DNA from: JAWVZS01 sp964507825 | Lineage (GTDB): Archaea; Thermoproteota; Nitrososphaeria; Nitrososphaerales; Nitrosopumilaceae | Length of the DNA: 33,461 nucleotides | Assembly: GCA_964507825.1 (NCBI GenBank) | Contig: CAZDQM010000015.1 | Span: 1-33,461 of the forward strand | Direction: 5' to 3' | Shown here: piece after piece, positions 16,393 to 23,758 of the stretch | Layout of the letters: each line of letters opens with the position of its first letter | Position numbering within the stretch: position 1 is the first letter of the stretch | The notes under the pieces: generated by a model | Databases searched by the model: none | Told to the model about the DNA's origin: nothing | Seen by the model: only the letters and a program-made list of their open reading frames with translations | Position numbers and translations under genes: made by a program

Positions 16393-17304
16393 ATGGATTA
16401 TATCACGAATCACCGGTGCCCGTCGTGCAGCAAGAAGAAGATGGTTACCGATGACAGTTCAGGGGAGGTATTCTGCGCCAACTGCGGCTTTGTGATTACG
16501 GAAAAGATTGAGGATACGGGCGCCGAATGGAGATCGTTTTCCGGGGATGAGGCGAATCGTACACGCGTCGGCGCGGGGACATCGCTTACGATGCATGACA
16601 TGGGCCTATCCACAATTATCGGGCCGGCAAACAGGGACTCTACCGGCAAGCCTCTGTCTGCAGGCGTGAAGAGCTCGATTGAAAGGCTCAGGACGTGGGA
16701 CAGCAGGACGCAGGCGCATTCGTCGGCGGACAGGAACCTGCGCCAGGCGTTAAACGAGATGGACAAGCTCAAGGACAAACTGGGACTAAATGATCCTGTA
16801 ATTGAAAAGGCCGCCTATATCTACAGAAAGGCCCTGGAAAAAAAGCTTGTACGTGGGCGTTCGATTCAGGGTCTGGTAGCCGCATGCCTTTATGCCGCGT
16901 GCAGGAACATGGAGACGCCGAGGACACTTGATGATATCGCGGACGGCATTAACATCAGAAGAAAGGATGTTGCAAGGTGTTACCGGCTGATCTTTCGGGA
17001 GCTGGACATGAAGATGCCAGTCGTGGATCCTGTCAAGGGCATATCTAGGATTGCAAGCATTGCAAAATTAAGTGAGAAGAGCAAGCGCAAGGCGACTGCA
17101 ATCCTGAATCGGGCCAAGGAGATTGGCATAGTTGCAGGCAAGGATCCGATGGGGATGGCTGCGGCCGCGCTGTATCTTGCATGTATAAGCACCGGCGAGA
17201 TCAAGTCCCAGAAGGACATCTCGGTCGCCTCCGGAGTCACCGAGGTCACGATTAGAAACAGGTGTGCTGGGCTGCGCAAGCTGGCATCAGAATACTTGTC
17301 ATGA
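16393..17304 (+). CDS. tfb: Transcription initiation factor B (TFB)
   Basis: A 303-residue archaeal TFIIB homologue that bridges TBP at the TATA/BRE promoter element and RNA polymerase. The zinc ribbon uses Cys9, Cys12, Cys28 and Cys31 ('CPSCSKKK', 'CANCGF'). The B-reader/linker region has 'GAEWRSF' and 'RTRVGAGTSL'. Two cyclin folds follow ('SIQGLVAACLYAACR' and 'DPMGMAAAALYLACI'). Archaea of this phylum often carry several TFB paralogues; this one has full length and all motifs. Its 3' end overlaps the convergent membrane-protein gene by six bases. Confidence 0.96.
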   Translation: MDYITNHRCPSCSKKKMVTDDSSGEVFCANCGFVITEKIEDTGAEWRSFSGDEANRTRVGAGTSLTMHDMGLSTIIGPANRDSTGKPLSAGVKSSIERLRTWDSRTQAHSSADRNLRQALNEMDKLKDKLGLNDPVIEKAAYIYRKALEKKLVRGRSIQGLVAACLYAACRNMETPRTLDDIADGINIRRKDVARCYRLIFRELDMKMPVVDPVKGISRIASIAKLSEKSKRKATAILNRAKEIGIVAGKDPMGMAAAALYLACISTGEIKSQKDISVASGVTEVTIRNRCAGLRKLASEYLS

Positions 17305-17850
17305 TTCCTCGTCGAGCCGGCCGCGCCTCGCGGTAACGACAAATATTCCTATGGTAATTCCAAACTGGTATCCGGCGTACATTGCAATTTCAAAGAACTC
17401 GGGAACATAGTCGGTAAAGCGTCCTAGAACTGCTAGACCCATCATCGCCGCGCCAAGCAGGAAGACAAAGTACCTTGCGATATCTGGAAGGTCTGCGTGC
17501 CTGAAGATCACGACAAGGGATATTGATACGAACAGGGCAAGGACTGCTCCGAATCCGGCGTTGAGTCCCAATATGATTATAATAAACTCGATTCCCTGGT
17601 CTAGCGTACTTGGCAGGACAAAGTCGGATATGGGCATCTTGTCTGGGATGGCAAATTTTATCGTGCTGGCAAGCGCGTTGATTGAAAACAAAACGAGCAG
17701 GATGACTGATACGGCGCGCGCATGCGCCTTTAGCCTAGGAAAGCGGCGCCGGATACCTCTTCCGAGTACTGCGCCGTGGATCACGCCTATGCAAAACACG
17801 ACGATAACACTGACTAGTATGTTTTGTTCTGCAACCTGCAGTACGTCCAT
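17299..17850 (-). CDS. Membrane protein of unknown function, five predicted helices
   Basis: A 183-residue integral membrane protein with hydrophobic segments at about 11-31, 46-64, 87-112, 126-145 and 152-173, and a basic loop after the first ('GRGIRRRFPRLKAHAR'). No motif of a known transporter or enzyme is visible. It converges on tfb with a six-base overlap. An AT-rich TATA-like stretch lies upstream of the ATG at 17850. Confidence 0.7.
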   Translation of the reverse strand: MDVLQVAEQNILVSVIVVFCIGVIHGAVLGRGIRRRFPRLKAHARAVSVILLVLFSINALASTIKFAIPDKMPISDFVLPSTLDQGIEFIIIILGLNAGFGAVLALFVSISLVVIFRHADLPDIARYFVFLLGAAMMGLAVLGRFTDYVPEFFEIAMYAGYQFGITIGIFVVTARRGRLDEES

Positions 17851-17977
17851 GATGCAGATTAAATGAAATCATAAATTAACATTACATGCCGGTATCCTAG
17901 TATATGAAATCGGGCCTGGGATGATGGGTGCAGATTCGCAGGTGGTATGGTACAAGAACACGCCAATGGGTTGTGGT

Positions 17978-18502
17978 CTAGAATCCAAAGTCGAATCCGC
18001 CGTCGCCGATGCCGGGATCTCCGTAATCCTGGCCGGTATCTCCCGCGGCAGGATCTTCGGCACCTGCTGGCATGTCTTCGGCGGGCACATAGCTTCCCAT
18101 GCTAGAGCCGATCATGCTGAACATCATCGAGAACATCATCATGTCCATGATTCCAAAGAACATCATCATTGGCAGGAACGAGCGATTGTCGTCCATGAAA
18201 CTCTTTAGCTTCTTTTTGTCCTGAAGCTGGTACATTGTCTTCATCTCAGACCACTTTGACTCCATCTCGCCGATTCCCTCCTCCATGGTCTTTATGCCCT
18301 TTTCTGTATTACTTATCTCGACCTTTTTGCCAAAAAAGCTCTTCTTTTCCTCTACGCTGATCATGCCGTCCTTGTCTAATTCCTCTAGTATTGAGTTGAG
18401 CTCGTTGGGATCAATGTTTGTGATTTTTCTGATCTTGTCAAACTTTTTAGCGCCACCCTGGATTGCACCGAGTACCATGATGTGTCTTGGATTATTCCTC
18501 AT
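17978..18502 (-). CDS. Winged-helix protein with Met-rich membrane segment
   Basis: A 174-residue protein. Residues 1-60 look like a winged helix of the archaeal ArsR/MarR kind ('RHIMVLGAIQGGAKKFDKIR', 'LNSILEELDKDGMISVEE'). A helical linker follows. Residues about 107-131 are an unusual membrane-like segment in which Met is the most common residue ('PMMMFFGIMDMMMFSMMF'). The tail is acidic and rich in Gly, Asp and Pro. A TATA-like 'aaaatatttta' (about 18521-18531) lies 20-30 bp before the ATG. It may be a membrane-tethered transcription regulator, with the Met cluster possibly able to bind copper; both are inference. The neighbours give no further clue. Confidence 0.7.
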   Translation of the reverse strand: MRNNPRHIMVLGAIQGGAKKFDKIRKITNIDPNELNSILEELDKDGMISVEEKKSFFGKKVEISNTEKGIKTMEEGIGEMESKWSEMKTMYQLQDKKKLKSFMDDNRSFLPMMMFFGIMDMMMFSMMFSMIGSSMGSYVPAEDMPAGAEDPAAGDTGQDYGDPGIGDGGFDFGF

Positions 18503-18608
18503 ACGATTAACTGTACTAGACGGTTAAAATATTTTATGGATTTCCGACTAGACGGGTGCCAAGCCTCTAGCCGTATCTATACACTGTAATGATCCACGTT
18601 TTATGAAA

Positions 18609-18616
18609 TTTATAAT
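18609..18616 (+). promoter_or_regulatory. TATA box of the CoA-binding protein gene
   Basis: 'tttataat' is centred about 23 bp before the ATG at 18636, as expected for a nearly leaderless archaeal transcript. Confidence 0.5.
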
Positions 18617-18635
18617 GCCGTGATGTAATCAGGAT

Positions 18636-19043
18636 ATGGAACGTGATGCTCATACTGATGGGCAGATACGATCCATATTGTCGTTGCACCGGGTAGCCAC
18701 AGTCGGCATGTCACGGGATCCGTCCAAGGCGGCGCACATGGTTCCAAGGTATCTTTTGGAGAACGGGTATGATATAGTGCCGGTGAATCCGGCCGCGGAT
18801 GAAATCTTGGGGCTACGGTGTTATGATATGATCAGTGATGTGGGGCAGGCAGATATAGTAGAGGTGTTCAGGCCGTCTGCGGATGTGCCGGATGTTGTAA
18901 GGGAGGCAATCAAGATACGGCCGAAGGTGATCTGGTTGCAGGAGGGAATACGCAGCTTGGAGGCCGAGCGGCTGGCAGATGATGCCGGCATTGACATGGT
19001 CTTTAACAGGTGCATGCTTGTAGAACACAGGAGGTTGTTTTAG
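18636..19043 (+). CDS. CoA-binding domain protein (YccU-like)
   Basis: A 135-residue single-domain protein with the CoA-binding Rossmann fold (CoA_binding_2). It has 'VATVGMSRDPSKAAHMVPRY' at the N-terminus, 'GYDIVPVNPAADEILGLRCY' in the middle, then 'DIVEVFRPSADVPDVVREAI' and 'VIWLQEGI', and ends with 'DAGIDMVFNRCMLVEHRRL'. The length matches the family. The Cys in 'NRCMLVEH' is conserved in such proteins. The exact physiological role of the family is unclear; it is thought to bind CoA or acyl-CoA. The next gene starts one base after its stop, so the two form an operon. Confidence 0.88.
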   Translation: MERDAHTDGQIRSILSLHRVATVGMSRDPSKAAHMVPRYLLENGYDIVPVNPAADEILGLRCYDMISDVGQADIVEVFRPSADVPDVVREAIKIRPKVIWLQEGIRSLEAERLADDAGIDMVFNRCMLVEHRRLF

Positions 19044-19044
19044 A

Positions 19045-19407
19045 TTGAGTAACTTTGATGATTTTTACAGGGAGCTCTCGGATCTTGTGAATAGATTTGA
19101 TCAGATTCAGCTGGATGTGCGGGGAGATGTGAATAATGACGCGGTAAGGATCTTTGGACCGCGATCAACGGCCCTGTCTAGGGCCAAAGGCGGGCTAGAT
19201 GATATTGTTGAATTGCCTACGATCACTGCCGAGCATCACCCGTACTGGGGACTGTTGTGGCAGTGTTGCCAGATTTACTCTGTCGTCTTGAACATGTGGG
19301 AGGAGGACGCGTCAGCAGATAACGTTGCAGAGATAGAGTGGTCGATTCGCGAACTAGACAACATGTGCAAGAGATTAAGGGAAGGGGTATCGGATTCCGG
19401 TGCATAG
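19045..19407 (+). CDS. Hypothetical protein, 120 residues
   Basis: A TTG-started gene one base after the CoA-binding protein stop, so probably co-transcribed and coupled. The protein is soluble, helical and acidic, with 'FYRELSDLVNRFDQIQLDV', a His/Trp-rich middle ('AEHHPYWGLLWQCCQIYSVV') and a C-terminal helix ('IEWSIRELDNMCKRLREG'). No known domain is recognised. The tight pairing suggests a joint function with the CoA-binding protein. Confidence 0.6.
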   Translation: MSNFDDFYRELSDLVNRFDQIQLDVRGDVNNDAVRIFGPRSTALSRAKGGLDDIVELPTITAEHHPYWGLLWQCCQIYSVVLNMWEEDASADNVAEIEWSIRELDNMCKRLREGVSDSGA

Positions 19408-19469
19408 ATGTTGGATGATTTTAAGACGGTATGATTTTTAGGCTGTTGTACCTGTGTAATATAATATCA

Positions 19470-20465
19470 CTATGATGCCGTCTTGATCTTTTTACTGATA
19501 ATCTTTGGGATATTTTCGAGTGGCTGTTCGTGTATGGTATCACAGTCAAATACTGCACCGGGACACGAGAGCGCCTGACCGCCTACCATGATAGGAATAA
19601 TGCTTGCCTTTTGGATCTTTTTTATCAGTCTTTGGCACGTTTTAATGCTGTCCTTTGTGCTGATTGATACTAGTACGATGTCGGGATCCGTCTCTGTTAT
19701 ACGGTGTATTACTGCCTCAGCGGGGGCTGATGGCGACATGTTGAAGACCGTGTAGCCCTTGCTCTGCAGGAGTGACTGCAAGATGTTACATCCAAGGCTG
19801 TGCTCCTCGCCGCTTGGCGTGCAGACGAGCACCTTGGCCCTTTTTACAGGGCCTGGACTCCTTTTGTTTATGATGCTGACTAGCTCTGATGCTACATTAC
19901 TTGCTACGTGCTCGTCTGATATGTCGAGCCTGTTTTGCGCCCAGAGGCTTCCGATCTTGTACATTGCGGGTCTTAGTATATTGTCGTAAAATTCGGCCAT
20001 GTCTGCGGTTTTTGAATATGATTCGTAGATGAGTAACGCCTTGTCGAGATCTCCGGCCGTAAGCGCCTTGAATATACTCTCTTGCATCTTGCGTACCATC
20101 TTTTGGTTTCTAGCCATTTTGTTTCCAGTGTTTGATGCAAGGAATGCTATGATTCTTGGGTCATTTCTGTGGTCTGATGGTATATCTGACGGTACTACCT
20201 TTGATGCCTTTCCGAGGTACTTTATGATCTCCTGCCTTGATGTTCTTTTTTTAGGGTCCCAGACGCTTTTGACTAGGTAGAGATACCGGTCACTGTTGGA
20301 TGATTTTGACTTTATGTATACCAATGTTCCCTCCTCGATATCAAGGACGTGATATCGCGCATTCCGGGGTGTGCATGCCATGACTCTACCCCGTCTGCTA
20401 TATCCTGGATGGACTCGATAATACATATGATTCCTGACAAGACTGCATCTGTCATGGTTGATCAT
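19470..20465 (-). CDS. Cobalamin-binding protein with CarH-type W-x9-EH motif
   Basis: A 331-residue protein. Residues about 58-90 resemble a small archaeal module also found at transposase N-termini ('LYLVKSVWDPKKRTSRQEII', then 'KYLGK'). Residues about 125-200 are the helical B12-binding cap. It carries Trp175, nine residues, then Glu185-His186, the W-x9-EH signature of CarH photoreceptors that cover the upper face of adenosylcobalamin. Residues about 208-325 are the Rossmann B12 domain with E220-x-H222-x-x-G225 (lower axial His), 'LVSIST' and 'GGQALS'. No MerR-type DNA-binding domain is present, unlike classical CarH. Corrinoid proteins of methyltransferases are an alternative but lack the Trp/Glu-His motif. 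The start overlaps the upstream stop as ATGA, indicating an operon with the secreted GWW-repeat protein. A start further in is possible. Confidence 0.82.
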   Translation of the reverse strand: MINHDRCSLVRNHMYYRVHPGYSRRGRVMACTPRNARYHVLDIEEGTLVYIKSKSSNSDRYLYLVKSVWDPKKRTSRQEIIKYLGKASKVVPSDIPSDHRNDPRIIAFLASNTGNKMARNQKMVRKMQESIFKALTAGDLDKALLIYESYSKTADMAEFYDNILRPAMYKIGSLWAQNRLDISDEHVASNVASELVSIINKRSPGPVKRAKVLVCTPSGEEHSLGCNILQSLLQSKGYTVFNMSPSAPAEAVIHRITETDPDIVLVSISTKDSIKTCQRLIKKIQKASIIPIMVGGQALSCPGAVFDCDTIHEQPLENIPKIISKKIKTAS

Positions 20466-21337
20466 TTGAGGTGTAGTGGGATCTCCACACTGCCAAAGTC
20501 TTCAGATATCCTGAAATGATAATTTAATGTGGGGTCGTATACGAACTGCGTGCCGCCGTATCCTATATTGGGCCCGAAGAGCATGTTAAACTCCCTAGAA
20601 TCGCCGGGATTGAGCACGATCTGCCCGTTGGTAAAGTCCATTCCGGAATACTTGAACGCGGCACTGCCATCCGTTACATCATAGCTGCAGATCTGGGGGC
20701 TTGTGCAGTTTAGGGCAATTCTTTCGGATCCAGCGTTTTCTGCAAGCATTCTGATGCTCAACATGGCTTGGCCGGTCTTACTTGTCTCAAGCGAGTTGCC
20801 GTCGGAGCCAAGACCCTTCCAGTAGTAGTTTATGGGGCCAACCTGTACGGGTTGCGTGTCCCGCTTGTACTTGAAGACGGTAATGGCGTCTTCTGCGGCA
20901 TCTTCACAGTTTAGCCTCTGGTACACCTTTTTGATCTCTTGGCACTCCTCTAGTTCTGCTTGCAACGCGTGCAGTGTTTCATCTTGCGGCGCGGCATCTA
21001 TATCATCATGTATGGTAATAATGCCAATCTTTACAAGATGCTGTATACTGGCTAGAAAATCTTCATCATTAATGACGTCTGTTGCCCACCATCCGGCGAC
21101 GTTTTTTACCCAGCCGGGAACCTCTTGGGATTGTTGATCTGCCGCCTGGACCGCCGGTATGTCAATGATCTGCTCTGCGATCAGGTACTGGATTCCTTGT
21201 ATGAAAATATCATCACTAATTTCTCCTTGCGCCCACCATCCGGCGTTGTCTTTAATCCATGATGGGACGGGCTCTGCTGAGGCCTGAGAAAATGATAATG
21301 CCGCGAGTGTTATTGCCAGTATTGCGTATATCTTCAT
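20462..21337 (-). CDS. Secreted protein with two GWW repeats
   Basis: A 291-residue exported protein. The signal peptide is 'MKIYAILAITLAALSFSQAS'. Two copies of the phylum-typical repeat follow: 'PSWIKDNAGWWAQGEISDDI' and 'PGWVKNVAGWWATDVINDED', each followed by a hydrophobic 'IQxLIxxxII' segment. A short coiled region ('LHALQAELEECQEIKKVYQR') leads to a C-terminal beta-rich domain of about 130 residues, with two Cys ('NCTSPQICSYD') that could form a disulfide. It may act at the cell surface; ligand and partner are unknown. It is the first gene of an operon with the cobalamin-binding protein. A TATA-like element lies about 25 bp upstream. Confidence 0.78.
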   Translation of the reverse strand: MKIYAILAITLAALSFSQASAEPVPSWIKDNAGWWAQGEISDDIFIQGIQYLIAEQIIDIPAVQAADQQSQEVPGWVKNVAGWWATDVINDEDFLASIQHLVKIGIITIHDDIDAAPQDETLHALQAELEECQEIKKVYQRLNCEDAAEDAITVFKYKRDTQPVQVGPINYYWKGLGSDGNSLETSKTGQAMLSIRMLAENAGSERIALNCTSPQICSYDVTDGSAAFKYSGMDFTNGQIVLNPGDSREFNMLFGPNIGYGGTQFVYDPTLNYHFRISEDFGSVEIPLHLK

Positions 21338-21357
21338 GATCTTGTTTTACCGATATG

Positions 21358-21391
21358 ATATTTAAACTAGTGGTAAATTTGTAAACTAGTG
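21358..21391 (-). promoter_or_regulatory. Promoter with paired direct repeats before the cobalamin-protein operon
   Basis: On the minus strand 'tttaaatat' (21358-21366) is centred 25 bp before the ATG at 21337 and fits a TATA box. The 9-mer 'aaactagtg' occurs twice, at 21364-21372 and 21383-21391, 19 bp apart (about two helical turns); each contains the palindrome 'actagt'. The first copy overlaps the TATA/BRE region, so a bound regulator would block TBP/TFB. Function is inferred from position. Confidence 0.4.
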
Positions 21392-21523
21392 ACCAAATGT
21401 ATCATGTATTTTGCTGATGGTATGGAATTGACGAGCGCGTCAACATGCGTGCATTGTGAAAGTGATTGTGTATTAGTTGGTGTTGGACTTTGGTGTGAAT
21501 AGGATGTCTGTACGAGTTACTGC

Positions 21524-21694
21524 TTGTACCTGGGCAAATGTAAGATCAAGAAAATTCGGCGGGTCGACGTTTTTGGAATGAAATCTGCGCCGATACTTGG
21601 GATGATCAGAGACGAATCCGGTAAGAAATTTAACACGCCGGTGATGGACTCTAGGCATTGGTATATTTGGATTACAATGCGACCACGCCGGTAG
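21524..21694 (+). CDS. Possible 56-residue small protein overlapping the sspA start
   Basis: A frame starting at TTG 21524 encodes a basic, strand-rich peptide ('CKIKKIRRVDVFGMKSAPI', 'GMIRDESGKKFNTPVMDSRH') with a natural-looking residue pattern and G/C-rich third codon positions like the neighbouring genes. It ends at 21694, 37 bases inside the predicted sspA start, so either sspA begins in the overlap or the frame is not used. No family is recognised. The frame is open back to 21503, so the start is uncertain. The rest of the gap 21338-21657 holds only the divergent promoter. Confidence 0.33.
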   Translation: MYLGKCKIKKIRRVDVFGMKSAPILGMIRDESGKKFNTPVMDSRHWYIWITMRPRR

Positions 21695-22809
21695 ATCCGC
21701 GAGTTATCGAGGCCATGATTCCAGTGTTTTCAGAACTGTTTGGAAATCCGTCGAGTACTACACATGGTCATGGGCTTGATGCAATGCGTATTGTGGATGC
21801 GGCACGGGAACAGGTGGCGGCTATTCTCGGGCGCGACATTCATGATGTTGTGTTTACTTCGGGGGCGACAGAGGCAAACAACATGGTGGTACATGGCCTA
21901 AGTTCTCATGAGGGCATGTTTTTGGTGGGTGCTACAGAACACAAGTCCGTACTTGAGGCATACAACAATCTTGAAAATGTCAACGTCATGACCGTTCCAG
22001 TGACACGTGATGGGGTGACCGATCTTGACAAGCTAGCCGGCATGATGAATAAGAATGTGGTTCTAGTTTCAGTAATGGCGGCAAATAGTGAGACTGGGGT
22101 AATTCAACCCGTATCTGAGATATCGAAGATAGTGCACGAGAATGATGCCTTGTTTCATTGTGATGCCACGCAGTACATTGGGCGCATCCCGTTTGATGCA
22201 AATGCCCTAGGTGTGGATATTGTAACCCTTAGCAGTCATAAGATTTATGGTCCCAAGGGCATCGGGGCCATGGTGGCCACAGCAGACGTACGCAGGCGGC
22301 TCCGTCCGTTGATTCATGGCGGCGGTCAGGAGAATGGCATGCGTAGCGGTACCATGAACGTTCCGGGAATCGTTGGGTTTGGCAAGGCATGTGAAATTGC
22401 AACCGATTTCGGGCTAGCAGATGCATCTAGGCAAACGTCATTAAGAGATCATTTTGAGAAGGAGGTATTGTCGCTGGTAGATGATGTGACCGTAAATGGA
22501 GGGGAGGTAAGGCGCCTGCCAAACACGTCGAATTTGAGGATTGCCGGGGCGTTTGCAGATGCCGTAATAGTTAACGCGCCTGCCATCGAGATATCTACCG
22601 GTAGCGCATGCTCGTCTTCTGCCATCGAGCCTTCGCACGTTCTTACTGCAATGGGACTTGACCGTGATGCTGCAGATGAATCCATCAGAATGTCATTGGG
22701 GCGGCCGACCACGCATGAAGAGGTTGATGTTGCCGTATGGGAGATTGCGCGTGCTGTGGCGTTTGTAAGGGGCAAAGAGGCGGAACTCGCGGACTGGGGA
22801 ATGATCTGA
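21658..22809 (+). CDS. sspA: Cysteine desulfurase, SspA/DndA-like
   Basis: A 383-residue class V aminotransferase-fold enzyme that takes sulfur from L-cysteine as a persulfide. It has 'YLDYNATTPVDP' at the N-terminus, Lys195 in 'SSHKIYGPKG' for pyridoxal phosphate, 'ATEHKSVL' and 'FHCDATQ' in the cofactor site, and catalytic Cys318 in 'STGSACSSSAIEPSH'. By sequence alone it could be a general IscS/NifS enzyme. Its place one base before a DUF4007 gene, in a phosphorothioation cluster, marks it as the sulfur donor for DNA modification (SspA/DndA role). It starts with TTG at 21658. The next gene begins at 22811, giving an A-B-C operon. Its composition is like the rest of the chromosome. Confidence 0.9.
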   Translation: MVYLDYNATTPVDPRVIEAMIPVFSELFGNPSSTTHGHGLDAMRIVDAAREQVAAILGRDIHDVVFTSGATEANNMVVHGLSSHEGMFLVGATEHKSVLEAYNNLENVNVMTVPVTRDGVTDLDKLAGMMNKNVVLVSVMAANSETGVIQPVSEISKIVHENDALFHCDATQYIGRIPFDANALGVDIVTLSSHKIYGPKGIGAMVATADVRRRLRPLIHGGGQENGMRSGTMNVPGIVGFGKACEIATDFGLADASRQTSLRDHFEKEVLSLVDDVTVNGGEVRRLPNTSNLRIAGAFADAVIVNAPAIEISTGSACSSSAIEPSHVLTAMGLDRDAADESIRMSLGRPTTHEEVDVAVWEIARAVAFVRGKEAELADWGMI

Positions 22810-22810
22810 G

Positions 22811-23758
22811 TTGCAGATCACGGATGCGGTAAGTACGCCGACATTTGCAAACCACGAGTCATTTCACTTGAGGTATGGATGGCTCAAAAAGGCATACAAC
22901 GAGGTCCTGAAGAATCCGGGAATATTCGTATCCGACGACGCGTCAATCAGACTTGGTGTGGGAAAGAACATGGTGCGCTCAATCCGGTTCTGGGCGCTGT
23001 CTTGCAAGGTAATGGAAACCGGGCCAAAAAACTCTCAGATCCAGGTTACTAGGATTGGTGATGCAATCTTTCGAGAAAGGCGTGGGCTGGATCCGTATTT
23101 GGAAGATCCACAAACGCTGTGGCTCTTGCACTGGCTCTTGTTTGCTCCCCCGTGCCGCATTCCTGTATGGTGGATAATAATGAATGAATTTCCGGCGGCA
23201 AACATTCGGACAGGTGATCTCACAGAGTCCGTCCAGAACAGAATACTAAACATGTCTGAATGGAATACACCATCGTCTAAATCGATAAAAAAGGATGTTG
23301 ACGTGTTTGTACATACGTATACAACTGATCAGGGCACGATGTCCATGGAGGATTATTTGGACTGTCCGTTCAGACAGATGCGCATGGTAAGGCAGAGGAC
23401 GCGCGGCGAGATACGCTTCGTGTTTGGCAGGAAATATGGCATGACGCCCTCGATTGTGGCGCATGCTTGCCTGGATTTTATAAACAGACGGAATATTGCC
23501 TCAAAAAGCATCTCGGTTACACAACTTGCAACCGAGCCGGGTAGCGTAGGCAATGTCTTTAAGATCGGAGAAAACGACCTCGGACAGCTGCTTGCCGATG
23601 CCTGTGGCATGTCTGACTGCATACGCATGGAGGATGTCAACGGGGCGCAACGATTGATGTTTGATGATGCAGGAGCGGCGGCCGAAATCATGCTTGGCAA
23701 GGCATATGGCAAGAGTAGGCAGAGGCTTGATTATGTCAACAAGGTGATGGCAAATTGA
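22811..23758 (+). CDS. sspB: DUF4007 protein, SspB-like
   Basis: A 315-residue protein with the DUF4007 hallmark near the N-terminus: 'HESFHLRYGWLKKAY' (14-28) and 'LGVGKNMVRSIRFWA' (48-62), followed by a helical domain with 'PQTLWLLHWLLFAPPCRIPV'. In the Ssp phosphorothioation system the DUF4007 protein SspB nicks DNA and is needed to place sulfur in the backbone; DUF4007 proteins also occur with archaeal Dnd-type clusters. It begins with TTG one base after the sspA stop and overlaps the sspC start by four bases, so all three are translated together. Family assignment is firm; biochemical activity is taken from the family. Confidence 0.88.
   Translation: MQITDAVSTPTFANHESFHLRYGWLKKAYNEVLKNPGIFVSDDASIRLGVGKNMVRSIRFWALSCKVMETGPKNSQIQVTRIGDAIFRERRGLDPYLEDPQTLWLLHWLLFAPPCRIPVWWIIMNEFPAANIRTGDLTESVQNRILNMSEWNTPSSKSIKKDVDVFVHTYTTDQGTMSMEDYLDCPFRQMRMVRQRTRGEIRFVFGRKYGMTPSIVAHACLDFINRRNIASKSISVTQLATEPGSVGNVFKIGENDLGQLLADACGMSDCIRMEDVNGAQRLMFDDAGAAAEIMLGKAYGKSRQRLDYVNKVMAN

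Noticed and set aside
17921..18208. A plus-strand frame with a His-rich, metal-binding-looking stretch
   Set aside because: It is the antisense of the Met-rich and acidic part of the winged-helix protein; Met codons (ATG) read backwards give His (CAT).
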